From NCBI GenBank assembly GCA_947069175.1, contig CAMTDV010000012.1:39836341-39900340 (forward strand): 64,000 nt of DNA, written 5' to 3'. The stretch is from Scalesia atractyloides (Eukaryota; Streptophyta; Magnoliopsida; Asterales; Asteraceae). This document shows positions 1-11,371 of this stretch, one piece after another. Numbering within the stretch: position 1 is the stretch's first letter; every line of letters begins with the position of its first letter. A model generated the notes under the pieces. The model was not told where the DNA came from, ran no database searches, and was given only the letters and a program-made list of their open reading frames with translations. A program made the position numbers and the translations under genes.

Positions 1-1103
1 TATCTCACAATCTATACGTCAAAATAGATGATAAGTAGTATACTCACCAGTAAGATGAATTCTCGTGCATACCTTGATATGGAAATGTGTCGTGAGTGGA
101 TGAACACCGGTCGGTAAGTATAAATCATACATTAATCGTATCCCCTAACCACGAGTACATCTGATAAGTTGAGCTTATGTGGACAACAATACCGAAAATT
201 TTTATAGGATACTTATCTAAATGCTAACTAATCGAACAACAAGTGTGTTTTGGCATGACCGTATACTACTATGATTCTTTTACTCTTGAAATTCGCAAAA
301 AGAATGTCTATAAATATTTATTTGTTGCTTTCCATCCTAACATTTAAAAATTGAAAAATGTCAAAAAGATTTTAGGTGAGTTTTAATATAAATTTTATTA
401 AAGCAAAAATTATTTTGCTTCTAGTTTATTTTTGATTGATCGATGTTGGAACTCGAGTCTGTCCTACCTAAAATCCTGATTGTATGCCGGAAAACGATTG
501 CATCTTCATAAATGGTCGAAGTTGACAAGCTTTGAAGGTTAATGGATTAAAATTGAACAATCTTAAAACTCTTAAAGTATTGTAAGTTAGTGGTTGAATG
601 AGCGTTGGTCTCATGTGTGTCATTTGCTAATTCTTCTTAAAATCAATCCTTCGTAAAATTTTCAAATGAAAATTCTCTAAGGTTGATTAAATCCGTAGCG
701 GTTGTTCTCATTACGCGTTTAGCTTTGTTGTGTGTGGAGATGTGGCATCCAAGCAAGCTAAAGTCAAAGAGAACGAGTTTGAAGAAAAGGTTATGGGAGT
801 AAAGAGACAACATGAAGGCAAGCCGTGGATTTGGAAGATTAATTAATAGTTGACCACTTATCAACACCACAAGATATATTCAAGAGGGAGTTTGCTGATG
901 CACCTCCTGACTGTGACACGTGAAGACATCTGAAGATCCGACAGTGTGAAGAATGAACCACCACGAATAGCATCCAAGGGGGAGTTTGTAGATGCATATT
1001 TGTGTGGATGTGACTCAGTTCGGTATTCACCCTGGAAGCTCATGGTCCGAAGCAGGCCATTAAAAATGAAGACTGAAGACCAAGCAACAGTCAAGGGAGA
1101 GTT
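1..1103 (+). mobile_element. 3' non-coding tail of a Sirevirus-type Ty1/copia element
   Basis: No convincing coding frame is seen. The stretch resembles, in style and in short matches such as the 'gtgcataccttga' region, the 1.5 kb non-coding tail of element F (59116-60621), and it ends in purine tracts of the form CAAGGGGGAGTTT, the usual Sirevirus polypurine tract. Three such tracts occur (near 881, 974 and 1092), each followed by an LTR-start-like TGNTGATRCA. The body of the element lies left of the window. Confidence 0.65.
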
Positions 1104-2050
1104 TGTTGATACACTTTCCTGTCTGTCTCTTGTTCTTAGTTACGTCAGTAATTGTACGGTCTTTGTTTGTTGATTCTGTAAAGTTTTGGTCGTGTCGACC
1201 AAATCAAGATGTCCTCCTATCTTGATTTAGTACGACGTTTAGTTTGTTTGTGTTGTAAAATAGTTGCATGTGTGCATACTGTTAAGTTTTGTGTTTCTGA
1301 TCTTGCTTTCTGTGCAGTATGTCTACTAGCAGTGTTCCCTGAAGAACCACTTCTTCGTGCGAGTAAATTGTCCTTCATACGAGTAAATCGTTCTTCATGC
1401 GAGCCAGTTGCTTGTTCATGCGAGCCAGTTGCTTGTTCGTACGAGTGACCATTCAAGAAGAACCATGTGCTTGTTCGTGCGAGTGACCATTCAAGAAGAA
1501 CCATTTGCTTGTTCGTACGAGTCACCATTCAAGAAGAACCATCTGCTTGTTCATACGAGTGACTATTCAAGAAGAATCAGTGGTTCACACAAAGAATAAC
1601 TAATTCGTATGAATCATCACTGATTCGTATGAAGAACTTTAGTCGTATGAATCACCACTGATTCGTACAAATCAATACTGACTCATACGAATCGAGGTTC
1701 TTATTGACTAAACATCAGTTCTTCGTGGGAATCTATAATGTTCGTGGCACAGTATGTAGTTCGTGAATAGCACTAGGTCTTGGCCTATAAATACCAACCC
1801 ATGTTAACTGGGTTCCATAGAGAGTGCATAGAGAGATAAGCAGTTTATTCAAGAGTGTATGTACTGGATCTCTTCACAAATCAATATAGTGAATATTTGA
1901 ATATATATCTTTTGTTATATTGGTTGTGCTCTTGCTTTGGTTTGCATATACACTTGGATTCCGCACTCCAAGTGGACCTACAGTAATAGATTCCAAAAGT
2001 GTTGGTTTCCACAAGTAGTTTTGGAATCCCAATCGTGTTGGGACCTAAAA
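1104..2050 (+). mobile_element. 3' LTR of a Sirevirus-type element
   Basis: It starts TGTTGATAC directly after the purine tract CAAGGGAGAGTT. A TATA box (CCTATAAATA, near 1787) lies on the plus strand, and the end carries the GGATTCCGCACTC and GGACCTA blocks that also close the LTR of F. The right edge is uncertain: GGACCTACA at 1974-1982 and GGGACCTAAA near 2040-2049 are both possible. No target duplication can be tested because the 5' LTR is outside the window. The start could instead be the tract near 974, whose following bases match the F LTR better. Confidence 0.6.
1360..1700 (+). repeat. Short tandem motifs built on CGTACGAG/TTCGTATGA in LTR U3
   Basis: Units of about 20 bp change into units of about 37 bp (GAGTGACCATTCAAGAAGAA plus CCAT.TGCTTGTTCGTAC), three to four copies, then shorter units ending in ATTCGTATGAATC. 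The core CGTACGAG is self-complementary. It lies 90-430 bp upstream of the TATA box, where palindromic repeats are known in Sirevirus LTRs. The same core recurs in array L (41581-48201). Confidence 0.75.
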
Positions 2051-2099
2051 GGTGTATACGATTATTAATGTGTCGGTTTTGTAATAGATTGTAGGATCA

Positions 2100-2786
2100 T
2101 TTTGTCCAATAGCAAATGTCCTAATTTGAATATCTAGTCCATACGCGCATAATTCATATGAATTAGTGATAATTAACAAGATTTTTTCATCAAGTAACTG
2201 ATTTCATTCAATGTTTAATAGTTATAAATTACTAGGAAATCCGACAGAGCTTCGTCATCTCAATCGTGAATGTTCTACACACTAAAATCTCACACTAGCT
2301 ATATATAGACATGCTACCTTCATGCGAGGGTAGTTTATCTTCACACGAAGGTTATTTACCTTTGTGCGAAGTTAAATACAAATAACCTAAATCTAACATT
2401 TTCGCCCTATTACAAAATACAGACACAACCCAAAGACCTAGGCAATAGACATTGTACCAACAAAGATCTCGAGATCAAATAAGATCTCGAGATGGACTTT
2501 CGGTTTTCGGTTACGTTAGGGCTTGGAAATGTCGAAATAGGGTTTAAGGATTGCCTATATAATAATGTTTGTTTAAGAATTATAGGGTTAAGCATCTAAT
2601 TTATCAAAAAACACTTGTACTAGACAAACTAATTGTATGGAAATTGTTAGTTTGAAGTATTTCGATGATCATTTTGCTATTTCATCTTGTTTGTGCTTTA
2701 TTGAATGAGATATGTTTGCGTGATTCCATCATACAAACATATTACTTTTGATATCATATTGTTGTGATCCAGATTCGGGATTAACA
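2100..2786 (+). mobile_element. LTR (3' part) of an unassigned plus-strand element
   Basis: The right edge is set by GATTAACA followed by a primer-site-like TGGTATTAGAGC at 2789-2800. The left edge is a guess. It contains the palindrome GATCTCGAGATC in two overlapping forms (near 2465-2492) and short repeats of the form CTTCRYRCGARGGT. The element body is broken after 2994 by LTR G. Confidence 0.45.
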
Positions 2787-2788
2787 AG

Positions 2789-2800
2789 TGGTATTAGAGC
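2789..2800 (+). promoter_or_regulatory. Primer-binding site, initiator Met tRNA type
   Basis: TGGTATTAGAGC differs by one base from the plant TGGTATCAGAGC site that pairs with the 3' end of initiator Met tRNA. It starts two bases after the LTR end, as expected. Confidence 0.65.
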
Positions 2801-2994
2801 TTATAGAGCCTATTTCTAGGCTCGGTTTATGATATCAATTGATTAAAACTTGGGTCCGATGTTTCGGTGAAGATCATAATTTGTTTCAGTGATAGTTCAG
2901 TGATTTCGACAAAGTCTTCACAATTAATGTTCTTGATTTTATCCAAAACATGAATATCTTGCTTCGGGGTCTTCAAGAAATTTTGATTGCGAAA
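2801..2994 (+). other. Leader remnant after primer site
   Basis: This is the start of the internal region of the element above. No start codon with a usable frame is seen before it is interrupted at 2995. The sequence after G (5367 onward) may be its continuation, but I see no clear coding match. Confidence 0.35.
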
Positions 2995-3953
2995 TGTCAG
3001 GGTTGTAACCGATGATGAAATCATTGGGGCAGACGTAATTAGATTGCTCGAGACTTCATAACACAAAATGTGACAGGTATTTAATAAATAATATTTCTTT
3101 TCATTGCTAATGGTTCACGTACATGAATTGTAAAAAAAAATACAACAAATATTGCATGATTTATCTATAAACATGAATTTAAAGTTTGGTGGGTTTCTAG
3201 TCCTTCCGATCAAGTTCCATTCATCGTCATTATCATAGAATTCTTACAATACGTACTAAAGTATAGTTCAATACAAAAGTATTGGCGAGCATAATAGTTA
3301 ACATAAATTATCATACAATACTAGCATGCAACTATACGTGTCAACCCAAAGCTTACCGCTAGCGTAATCTAATCATAGAATTGATTAGACCGCTTTGTTT
3401 ACTTAACATGACCTCACGAATACAGGCTGTGCGTTACTACTATATCGCTATACATGTTAAGGGAGGCTTGAAACAAGTTAATGACAAAGCATAGCACATG
3501 TAACGATTCTAGCATATATGAATTCTAGCATAACGTATTAAGCATGTATGACATATTTTTTTTGTAAGCATGTTTAAAAAAGTATGTGTGCATTTTTAAT
3601 AAGGAATAAGTATTGCACCCAAAAGTGTCGAAAGGGTCATGCATACTCACAATTTTGCAAAGCTTCCCGATTATCCGTGTTTTGGCGAGTTGATATGAAT
3701 AGGAGAGTGAAGGTGTGTGAGTATTCAGAATGTTAACGGGGGATTCGGATTGGAATTTAAAGTACAAATGTATGTATATACAAAGTAATTATCTAGTCTT
3801 AAACACTCGTTTTTGACACTATAAATCCCGTATGAGTTGATGTGATTTCATGGGTCAAGATACCCATTAGAATCGTTAACGAGAGGTTCAAGACTTAGAT
3901 AATATAACCTATTACCATGACAAGTAACATGTTGATCATCATCAAGGATTCTG

Positions 3954-3954
<1 letters not shown>

Positions 3955-3983
<29 letters not shown>
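3955..3983. repeat. (TA)n microsatellite
   Basis: About 14 TA units lie inside LTR G. Similar TA runs sit at the same relative place in the other Tekay LTR D (near 41008-41023) and in the LTR of I (near 37932 and 38110). Confidence 0.9.
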
Positions 3984-3987
<4 letters not shown>

Positions 3988-4850
3988 CGTATAGTTTATA
4001 TAATAATTCTAAGCTAACTCTATCAAGGATATCATAGATTATCATATAAGTCATGCATGGAAGTAGGAGGATAACCATCATTTAACCTCATTGTAAGATT
4101 CACCAATGCACAAATTATCACACGGATAATTCGCATGGTCATGGATGAAACGGAAATGTACCATAATTACTATACCAAGTAGCCAAGTAACCTTTAACTC
4201 AGGTGAGTCGGCACCGACATAAAAAGAGTTAACTAACTATTGGAGTCTTTACGGGGTTATGTCACTTTCAAGCTAGCAAATCACTTCAGTTAGCAATTGT
4301 AAAACACCAAGCGAGATGGTGGAATGAAGGTAGGATAGCCAAGGGTTCCAAGTATTCACACCTATACCAAAACACAAGTCTTGCCATCAACTTCATGGCA
4401 AGCTCGGATGGTTCACTTGTGGGTTGCATAAACCCTTACAAAAAAGAAAGTTTAGAGGTGTTTGCACCTCTAAACTCATAATAATCTATTCCTACAAGTC
4501 TCATAACCTTAGATAGATTTAAGAATAAGTAAGCACAAGATTCAAACAAGTTTTAATCAAGAAAAGCAAGATACTAAAGTATAAATGAAAGCCGAATTTT
4601 AATCCTACTTTGGACCTCAAATGTGGTGAAGTTTCACCTTAGTTTGCCAAGGCAAGCTTGTGAAAACCTTCCTATATGTTATCCAAGTAGAAAGAAAGAA
4701 GAAAACATAAAGAAAATAAGAAGAAAAGTTAGCTAAAACTCACTTAGAATGGTTGCAACTTTCTGCCGAATCTTGAAAATTAGAGAGTAACCAAGAAGAT
4801 TTGAGAGTGATTTAGTGTTTGGAGTGTGTTTAGAAGTGTTAGGAGGCTTG

Positions 4851-4858
4851 TATTTATA
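4851..4858 (-). promoter_or_regulatory. TATA box of LTR G
   Basis: The plus strand reads TATTTATA (minus TATAAATA). The place corresponds to the TATA of E at 49437. Transcription would run leftward. Confidence 0.55.
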
Positions 4859-4886
4859 AGTGAGGATTAGGGTTTGGGAGTTAATG

Positions 4887-5047
4887 AAGGTGGAAGGTGA
4901 TTGGATGAGAAAGGATGTGGAAAAGGGTGAAATATGATTGGCTTACAAAAAGGTGAAAGGTGATTGGAGGAGAAAGGAGGTGGAGAAGGGTGAAATATGC
5001 TTGGCTTAAAAAAGATAGAAGGTGATTGGAGGAGAAATGAGGTGGAA
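4887..5047 (-). repeat. 62-63 bp tandem repeat upstream of TATA in LTR G
   Basis: About 2.5 copies, anchored by GGTGATTGGA at 4896, 4959 and 5021. In element orientation it sits 30-190 bp upstream of the TATA box, an enhancer-like place. Confidence 0.8.
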
Positions 5048-5366
5048 AATCTTTTTGTTTTATTCACTTTAAGTCCTTGCATTTTGTAACTAGGTTATTT
5101 TATGTCATTTTCTTGTATTTTAACTTGTTTTTAGGTATACAAAGTGTATTTTAAGTCTCGGTTTTGCGTATAAACACGTATTTAAAAATTGTTTGTGTAT
5201 ATAACACAAATATGAAATGTAACACGTATATGCATAAAATGAATTTCCATTATGATTAACACCTCAAATTGTGATAACGTAGATGAAGTACGATTGTAAG
5301 GTTTCTAAAAATAGAATGCAAATACGAACTTTCTAAAATAGGAATACGGAAATACGAGGCGTTACA

Positions 5367-6390
5367 ATCTTAATTGTATTTGAGAACCCTACAATTTAGA
5401 GAATCCTGACTATTTTCGAGAACTTTACTGCTTTCGAGTTCTCATCGGTTTTCAAGAACCCAACTATTTTCGACACCTCATAGAGTTGACTTGGACTTTG
5501 GACTTGGACTAATTTGGACACTTAATTGATCTAACTTTATTCGGTAATCTATAAATTAACCACGAATCCAAACGATCTGACATGTACATCCGTAAAAAAA
5601 CCAGACCTCAAAATCTGATCCGGATTGTAAAACCAGATTGAAAACGAGAACTTTAATAATTTATTAAGTTCGGTTAAACCGAACTAAAAACGTAAATTTA
5701 TAAGCATTTTCGGTTAGTTCAGTTGAAAATATATAATTGAAACATTAACCGAGTTAGTTAATTAAAATCATAAGTTAAAGTGTTGTTTTGTAATAAATGA
5801 AACTTTAAAATATACAAGATAAACTACCTGGGTTATGATAAAATAATGAAACCAAGATTAGCAGCATTAGCCAAGTACAAGGGCTGTTTAATGATTTCTA
5901 AAACTTGTTTTAATGAAATAAAAAGGGAAAAGACCGTGACCAGGGACTCGAACCCAGAACACACGGATCAGCAAGACATGGTAACCATTGCGCTGGAGTG
6001 TGTTTGGAAAACAAGTTTGTGAAACAAGCTGAATATCCAAAACACCCTTCGTCTCTTTTGCAAACAAGCTGAATGCGACCCAAATGATTGTTTGAACCTG
6101 ACCCGATCGCAATCTAGTGATATGATAATGGATTAGCCTCATACTTGTCTCTTCTGATTCATATACTTGGCGAAAGAGGATTTATATCATTTATTTGATC
6201 ATTAACAAATATAAATGAAACATTCAATTTTGAATTAAGATCACCATTGAAGGTGACTAGGAACTTCAACAATTATTGAGAAAATTGTTGATTTTAGTCA
6301 ATAAAAACAACACCATGGATTCTTTATGACTTTTACACAAACCCACCTTTGTTAATTTCAAGTTCCATCCAGTGAGGTTCAAATCACTGG
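5367..6390. other. AT-rich non-coding stretch with one tRNA-like box
   Basis: No coding frame stands out. At 5380-5495 there are loose repeats of the form ATTTTCGAGAAC. The only firm structure is the tRNA-like box at 5944-5997. The rest cannot be assigned and is probably decayed element DNA. Confidence 0.4.
5944..5997 (-). repeat. tRNA-like pol III box pair, possible SINE head
   Basis: On the minus strand CAGCGCAATGGTTA (A-box-like) is followed about 38 bp later by GTTCGAGTCC (a perfect B-box core). The spacing is that of a tRNA or SINE promoter. No acceptor stem or CCA is visible, so this is not a working tRNA gene. It resembles the boxes inside LTR B and C. Confidence 0.55.
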
Positions 6391-8085
6391 ATTAATTCAA
6401 GGATCAAGATTAGGGCTCATAATTTCTTTCATTTATAACTCCTTCATTCTTTAACCAAATCACGTAATTCCAAAATCTAACCTTATTATTTTTCGAGCAT
6501 ACTTAGTGGAATTTTTTGTGAAATTGACTTTAGATACTGAATTCATGCTAGAATTGTTAGTGGAATTTTTGGGAATTTTGGACTTCGAAGGAATTATTAT
6601 GGATCTTTATCATTATTTATATAATAAAAATTTGTATAAAAAAAGAAATTCATCCAATAAAAATTCATAAACATTCATGAGTAATATTTTCTAATAATTT
6701 TGGAAGATAATGATAACATTGGAATTTTTTATAATTTATATAATGTTTGGTGATTATCTAATAATATTATCCATTTAAATTAAAAAATACAAGTTTGGAT
6801 ATTTTTAATAAATTGATGATTTTAAAAATTAGTATTTATATATATATGTATATATATATATATATATATTGAATTAATAAGTTCTTAAGAATTATTGTTA
6901 TTAAATTGGCAAACCGAATATTTCTAATATAAACATAAATATAAAGATATCTAATATGTTTTATTTCCACCATAAGTAAATTATCAAATTTTGGGATTTA
7001 TTAATTTATAAGTCCAAAAGTAGGTATAAATATAAAAATATTGTGGTTAAGAATAAATGGTATACATTACCATGTCTACCCTTGATTATTTAAACTCTTT
7101 ATGCACACACATACATTAATCTCGTCGTAATTATAATTATTTAGTCTTGATTATTAATATAATTTTATTTTTAGGATAATGATTTCAAAATAGATTATAC
7201 AAAAGTCCCCGAATCAAGAATCCAAATCATTTGTCCCATTTTAGCGTTCCTTTTAATTTAGAATATTTGTTATATTCATTTTAGGGTGATTTGGTCAATT
7301 GATTTACCTCATATACTCGTGTGGAAATTCTCGTGGATCATTTCTTTGCAACCAGTGAGTTGATCTATTTCTCTCCCCTTTTTATCACTAAATATTTTTG
7401 GGGTGTGTCATTGTTAGTATTGTTTTTCTATTTGAATCAATTAACATGCAAGAATCTATGTGTCGCTATGTGTCTCGTGTTCATGGTTTAGTTGTTTCTA
7501 TAGTTTCTCGTATCTATTATTGCATAACATGTATCTATGTGTTTACTCACTTTGTGTCATGGATTTCTATTGTGGATCCACGGCTGAATAGGTTCCCCAC
7601 GACCGTAGGTTGAACTTAGTATCGCCCCCATTAGATTATCTTTCACTGCTTGAATCTCGTTGTGTCTGTAGTTCCTATATTGTGATTCTGGTTAACTATT
7701 GTTTATTGCTATGACTTGATGATTGTGGTGATTATGGATGTTTTCACAACACATGAAATTGCATGTTAAAATATATATTTTTTAAAGATTTCTAAGTAAA
7801 TAAATAAAATAATAAAGCAAAACATTTGGTTTTAATATAGATCTATTCACCAACAATACGTTGACAAAACCTTTTTATGCATGATACAGTTACGTGACTT
7901 TGAGAGGATTTGAAGTTGAAGACACATAGGATGTGCCTTAATAATAAATAGGATATTTGTTCATGATTTATTTTTTCTTTTGGATATTGTATAAATTTTG
8001 TTAAGCATATTCTATGATCATGTGTGACAAATTTAAATTTGGTTTTTAAATATTTAAACTTATAATAGTGTCACGAGCTATGTGA
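6391..8085 (-). mobile_element. Decayed LTR, relative of the LTR of element I
   Basis: The stretch follows 37255-39050 in order with heavy drift: GGATCAAGATTAGGGCTC, a TA run (6838-6868), ATCCAAATCATTTGTCCC, GTGGATCATTTCTTTGCAA..GTGAGT, and a final AGATCTATTCACCAAC..GACAAAAC block. The orientation is inferred from I. The left end and the last bases are missing. Confidence 0.5.
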
Positions 8086-9190
8086 CATGACCAATGCTTC
8101 TCTATCCAACTCAAGAGACATCTACTTCAAGCTGAAGTTTACCTAGTGTGGAAATACTGAAATTGACTGTAACATAGTTGAAAAGGATGATAAGGCTCTA
8201 TCCTATTTGACCATGGCCTTAGGACCCGATATCTTCATGGGATTCAGGGAACTAACTTCTACCAAACAATTATGGATGGCTCTAAAGGAAGTTTATAAAG
8301 GAAATGATGATATGAAAGAAAGTAGAAATAACATGTTGAATTAGAGCTTCAATACATTCGACTACATTTATAGGGAACAATTGATAATCAGGATAGGAGA
8401 ATGGTGAAGCTTGTAACTTAGATGAGAACTCTCAATATTGATGTGTCAAATAGTGCCATTAACCGCCAACTCTTGAACGCATTGCTAAAAGGCTGTTATT
8501 CTAATATAGCCATGCTAAAGAAGACCAAGAATATGAACATAACCATACTTACTGAAATGATCTCAATCATAAAGCCATGTAATCTGAACGATCAACAACG
8601 GGAGACGAACCACAAAAATAGTGTGTTTGCCCGGGAATCACAAGTTTGAACTCAACTCTTTTGACACAAAACAACAATTTTCAAATGTTAATATGCTCAC
8701 TAATCAACCTGCCCCATACTATGTTCTCTCTGCTGCTTCTATTCATAGTCTGGTTGTTCCCTCTTCTACTTCTGCTCATCAACCTATTATTCTCACCCAG
8801 CCTGTTGTTGCTGCTAAGCCTACCATTCCCACCCAACCTGCTGCTGCCCAATCTGCTGAATCTATCCAAAATGCTGCCTTTATAACTAAACAAATGAAGA
8901 GAAACTAATATTAGCTGCCAGCATAATTAATCTTTTGAATGCCTTTCTAGCAGGTGATCTCAGACTCTATAGTAGGTGCATTTGATTTGAATCAGATACA
9001 CCTAGAGGATGTAAGGGAAATTGACATTACATGGCAATTGGCAATGTCAACATTCAGAGCCAATAATTTTGTAGCCAAGACTGGTCGAAATAATTGGGTA
9101 AATGGTCGCATGGGAGCTACCAAGTCGAAGCTTAGGTGCTTCAAGTGTTATGAACCTGGTCACTTTGCTAGAGATAAAGCATAAGGTACA
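8086..9190 (+). pseudogene. Ty1/copia gag remnant, part 1 (element J)
   Basis: The frames read SLSNSRDIYFKL, then DKALSYLTMALGPDIFMGF and a TKQLWMALKEVYKGNDDMKE block. This is the central gag (UBN2-type) region of plant Ty1/copia. A later frame has LNQIHLEDVREIDITWQLAM and a zinc knuckle CFKCYEPGHFARD whose last Cys codon is lost (it reads Lys, then a stop two codons on). Several stops and frameshifts break the gene. It is a dead copy, continued at 10426 and 23911. Confidence 0.7.
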
Positions 9191-10425
9191 AAAGTTGGAA
9201 ACTTTTATTTCATGAACATAAATCGTAAGGTATAAAAGTAGGAACTAAGAAGTATAAAGCATAATCAAACTATTCAGAGCCCGAGATACAAGATTTCCAC
9301 CCTACAGAGTGCATTCGCTAGAACGAGGCATCATTACATGTGACACATACTTTAAAGAGACGTCAGCTATTGCTTGTGAGTTCCTGAATATACATATGTA
9401 AATCACATTATTTCCAATCATTCATGACCTGTACCTGCTCATGTCATTTAAACCTCTTATCACCATTAGCACCCAAATGTTAGGCCCCATGATGAAGTCA
9501 ACCCGTGACTTCAAACATCATACAATCAATGCCCACTACACCACATGTATAGTATCCACAAATCCTGTCGTGGCGGCACGTATAAGGGAACTCAAATATT
9601 GTGTTTATGTGTGAATAGGTTATATAAATGTATTACACAGTCATGAGTACATTTATAACAATTACTAGTTAGGACAAACGTGTTCACGTATTGAAAGCGT
9701 TCATAAAACTCACCTTGGTATATGGATATTACTATCAATCCAAACTTGGTTTCCTGATCACAACGAGGTTAAATCTTAGAGTCTACTCAAATAAGGAGTA
9801 GGTACTAACTAGTCACAACCGTGGTTAGCTTTGGATAATCCTAGCTAGTTTAAGCATAGCTGATCAGTCCATGCCTAAACTATGGTCAAGTCACCCAATC
9901 CCTATCTTGACTATGACCCTAAAGCCTACTCCTAATGTTTTACCTCCTATTATTATACTAAAATTATATATATATAGATTAATTAAACCTAAATAATAAA
10001 ACACTTCTAAATGAGATGGCGCTGAAATAAGAATGTGAGGTTTGTGAATTTAAGTTTTGTTGGAGTCGTAACCTTCCTACTTTTACCGACTTACCAAGTC
10101 AGTTTCACAAGATATAAAAAGAAGATATGGAATCTTCATATATCTGAGAACGCTAAACATTGCGAGAAGCGTGAGAACGAATAAGAAAACCAATAAAACT
10201 ATTTTTTAATACAATCATCATTTTAATTAAAATACAACATCAAAAAAGAAATTAAAACATCAAATAATTCATTTCTCCTCTCAAAATCACTTTTATTAGA
10301 TTTTTTACACATGAATACTAGAACTCGCATTTCAAGATGTCATCATACCCGTCACTTACTCGTTTAACAATATTTGAAATACAGTTTATATATAATTTTT
10401 TTTATTTACAAAACCGGGTGTTACA
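9191..10425 (-). other. Non-coding insert ending like an LTR
   Basis: It interrupts J. The right end is ACCGGGTGTTACA at 10425, the plus-strand look of a minus-oriented LTR start (TGTAACACC). A donor-like GGTGAGTTTTATG is on the minus strand near 9700. The left edge is not found: TGTGACACATAC near 9339 is one candidate, but no matching 5-bp duplication of the right flank (GCGGA) is seen. Possibly a decayed solo LTR. Confidence 0.35.
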
Positions 10426-11371
10426 GCGGAACTGAATACTAAGAGGGTGCTGGTATGAGTTATTACTCATGGTGCATTTTCTTGATCTACATAGACAATT
10501 GAGACAAGTAATAGCAATACTATGGTGGGTTAAGACCAAAATGTTTTCAGCTGACTGACTAGCTGAACGCTCTCAATCTCAGCAATCCAAAACCGATCAG
10601 CAAGCTCTCAATCTCAGCAATCCAAAACCAAATCAGCAAACTTATGTATTGATAAATGCAAAGAAAAGGCTGCTCATTACGTATATCATAACCCTGAACT
10701 GCTTCGATATTTCAATGATCTTAGAAGAGAAAAGTTAACCTTTAAACATAATAATAAATGTTATATGAAAAGGTTGAAGCATAGAAAAAAATAATTGCAA
10801 TTAAACAAGATATCAGCATATTAGAGTTTTGGACAAAGATGCCAACACAGTCTTCATTCCAAAACAGCTGAACTAGATGCTTTAAAAGAAAATTTTCAAA
10901 AGAATGAAATAAACATAAAAAATTATGAAATTTCTAGCGGAGTTGTTCAGAATAATACCTGTGATGTCCAACTTGAGTACAAAGAAAATAAGGGGATGCG
11001 TTTAGGGTATAAGAAGGTTCCTCAATAGTATAATCATAATTACATAAGTATGCCTCTAATTGATGAGGAACTTAAAAATGACAAGAATATGGTGTATGGT
11101 AAACCTATTGAAATAGCACCCATCAAAGAGGAGGTTGTTAGACCTCTGAATGTGAAACAAAATTGTGTGAATGATACAAACTCTTCTAGTTGATGAACAA
11201 TCTCTGATGCTTCTTTGATTTTTTCTAAAAACGATTTTCTATGTTTAAAATTATAAAACTTGTGGTTGATAATGAAAGAAAAAACTCTAATACGTGTGAT
11301 GTATCTAAGTCTTTGAATTCAGATTCTACTTATGTCGTGAAAAATGATTTGCCTAAGGTCTTTGTACATCA
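10426..11371 (+). pseudogene. Ty1/copia gag C-terminal remnant, part 2 (element J)
   Basis: Frames after 10640 read KCKEKAAHYVYHNPELLRYF, then DLRREKLTFKHNNKCY, ELDALKENFQKNEINIKN and ENKGMRLGYKKVPQ. These are typical of the charged, helical gag tail of plant Ty1/copia elements. A roughly 36-bp direct duplication (CTCTCAATCTCAGCAATCC) lies at 10576-10635. Stops occur throughout. The frame runs to NDLPKVFVHH and is cut by the LTR of A at 11372. Confidence 0.6.

Larger units (their letters stand above)
2995..5366 (-). mobile_element. Tekay-like LTR (G), solo or orphan
   Basis: The left edge TGTCAGGG..AACCGATGATG and the block AGATTGCTCGAGAC match the LTR ends of A, D and E with decay. The right edge GAGGCGTTACA is the mirror of the LTR start TGTAACGCYTC. 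Shared inner blocks include CATGTTAAGGGAGGCTTG and the cassette around 3640-3700. A TATA box on the minus strand lies at 4851-4858. I find no matching target duplication (left GCGAAA, right ATCTT), so the ends may be eroded or one edge may be off. It is more diverged than the other members, hence probably old. Confidence 0.7.

Noticed and set aside
1360..1700. CRISPR array
   Set aside because: The units are direct LTR motifs with no unique spacers of even length, and the DNA is plant nuclear.
8681..8893. Arg/Ser-rich open frame on the minus strand
   Set aside because: It is the mirror of the low-complexity gag region of J.
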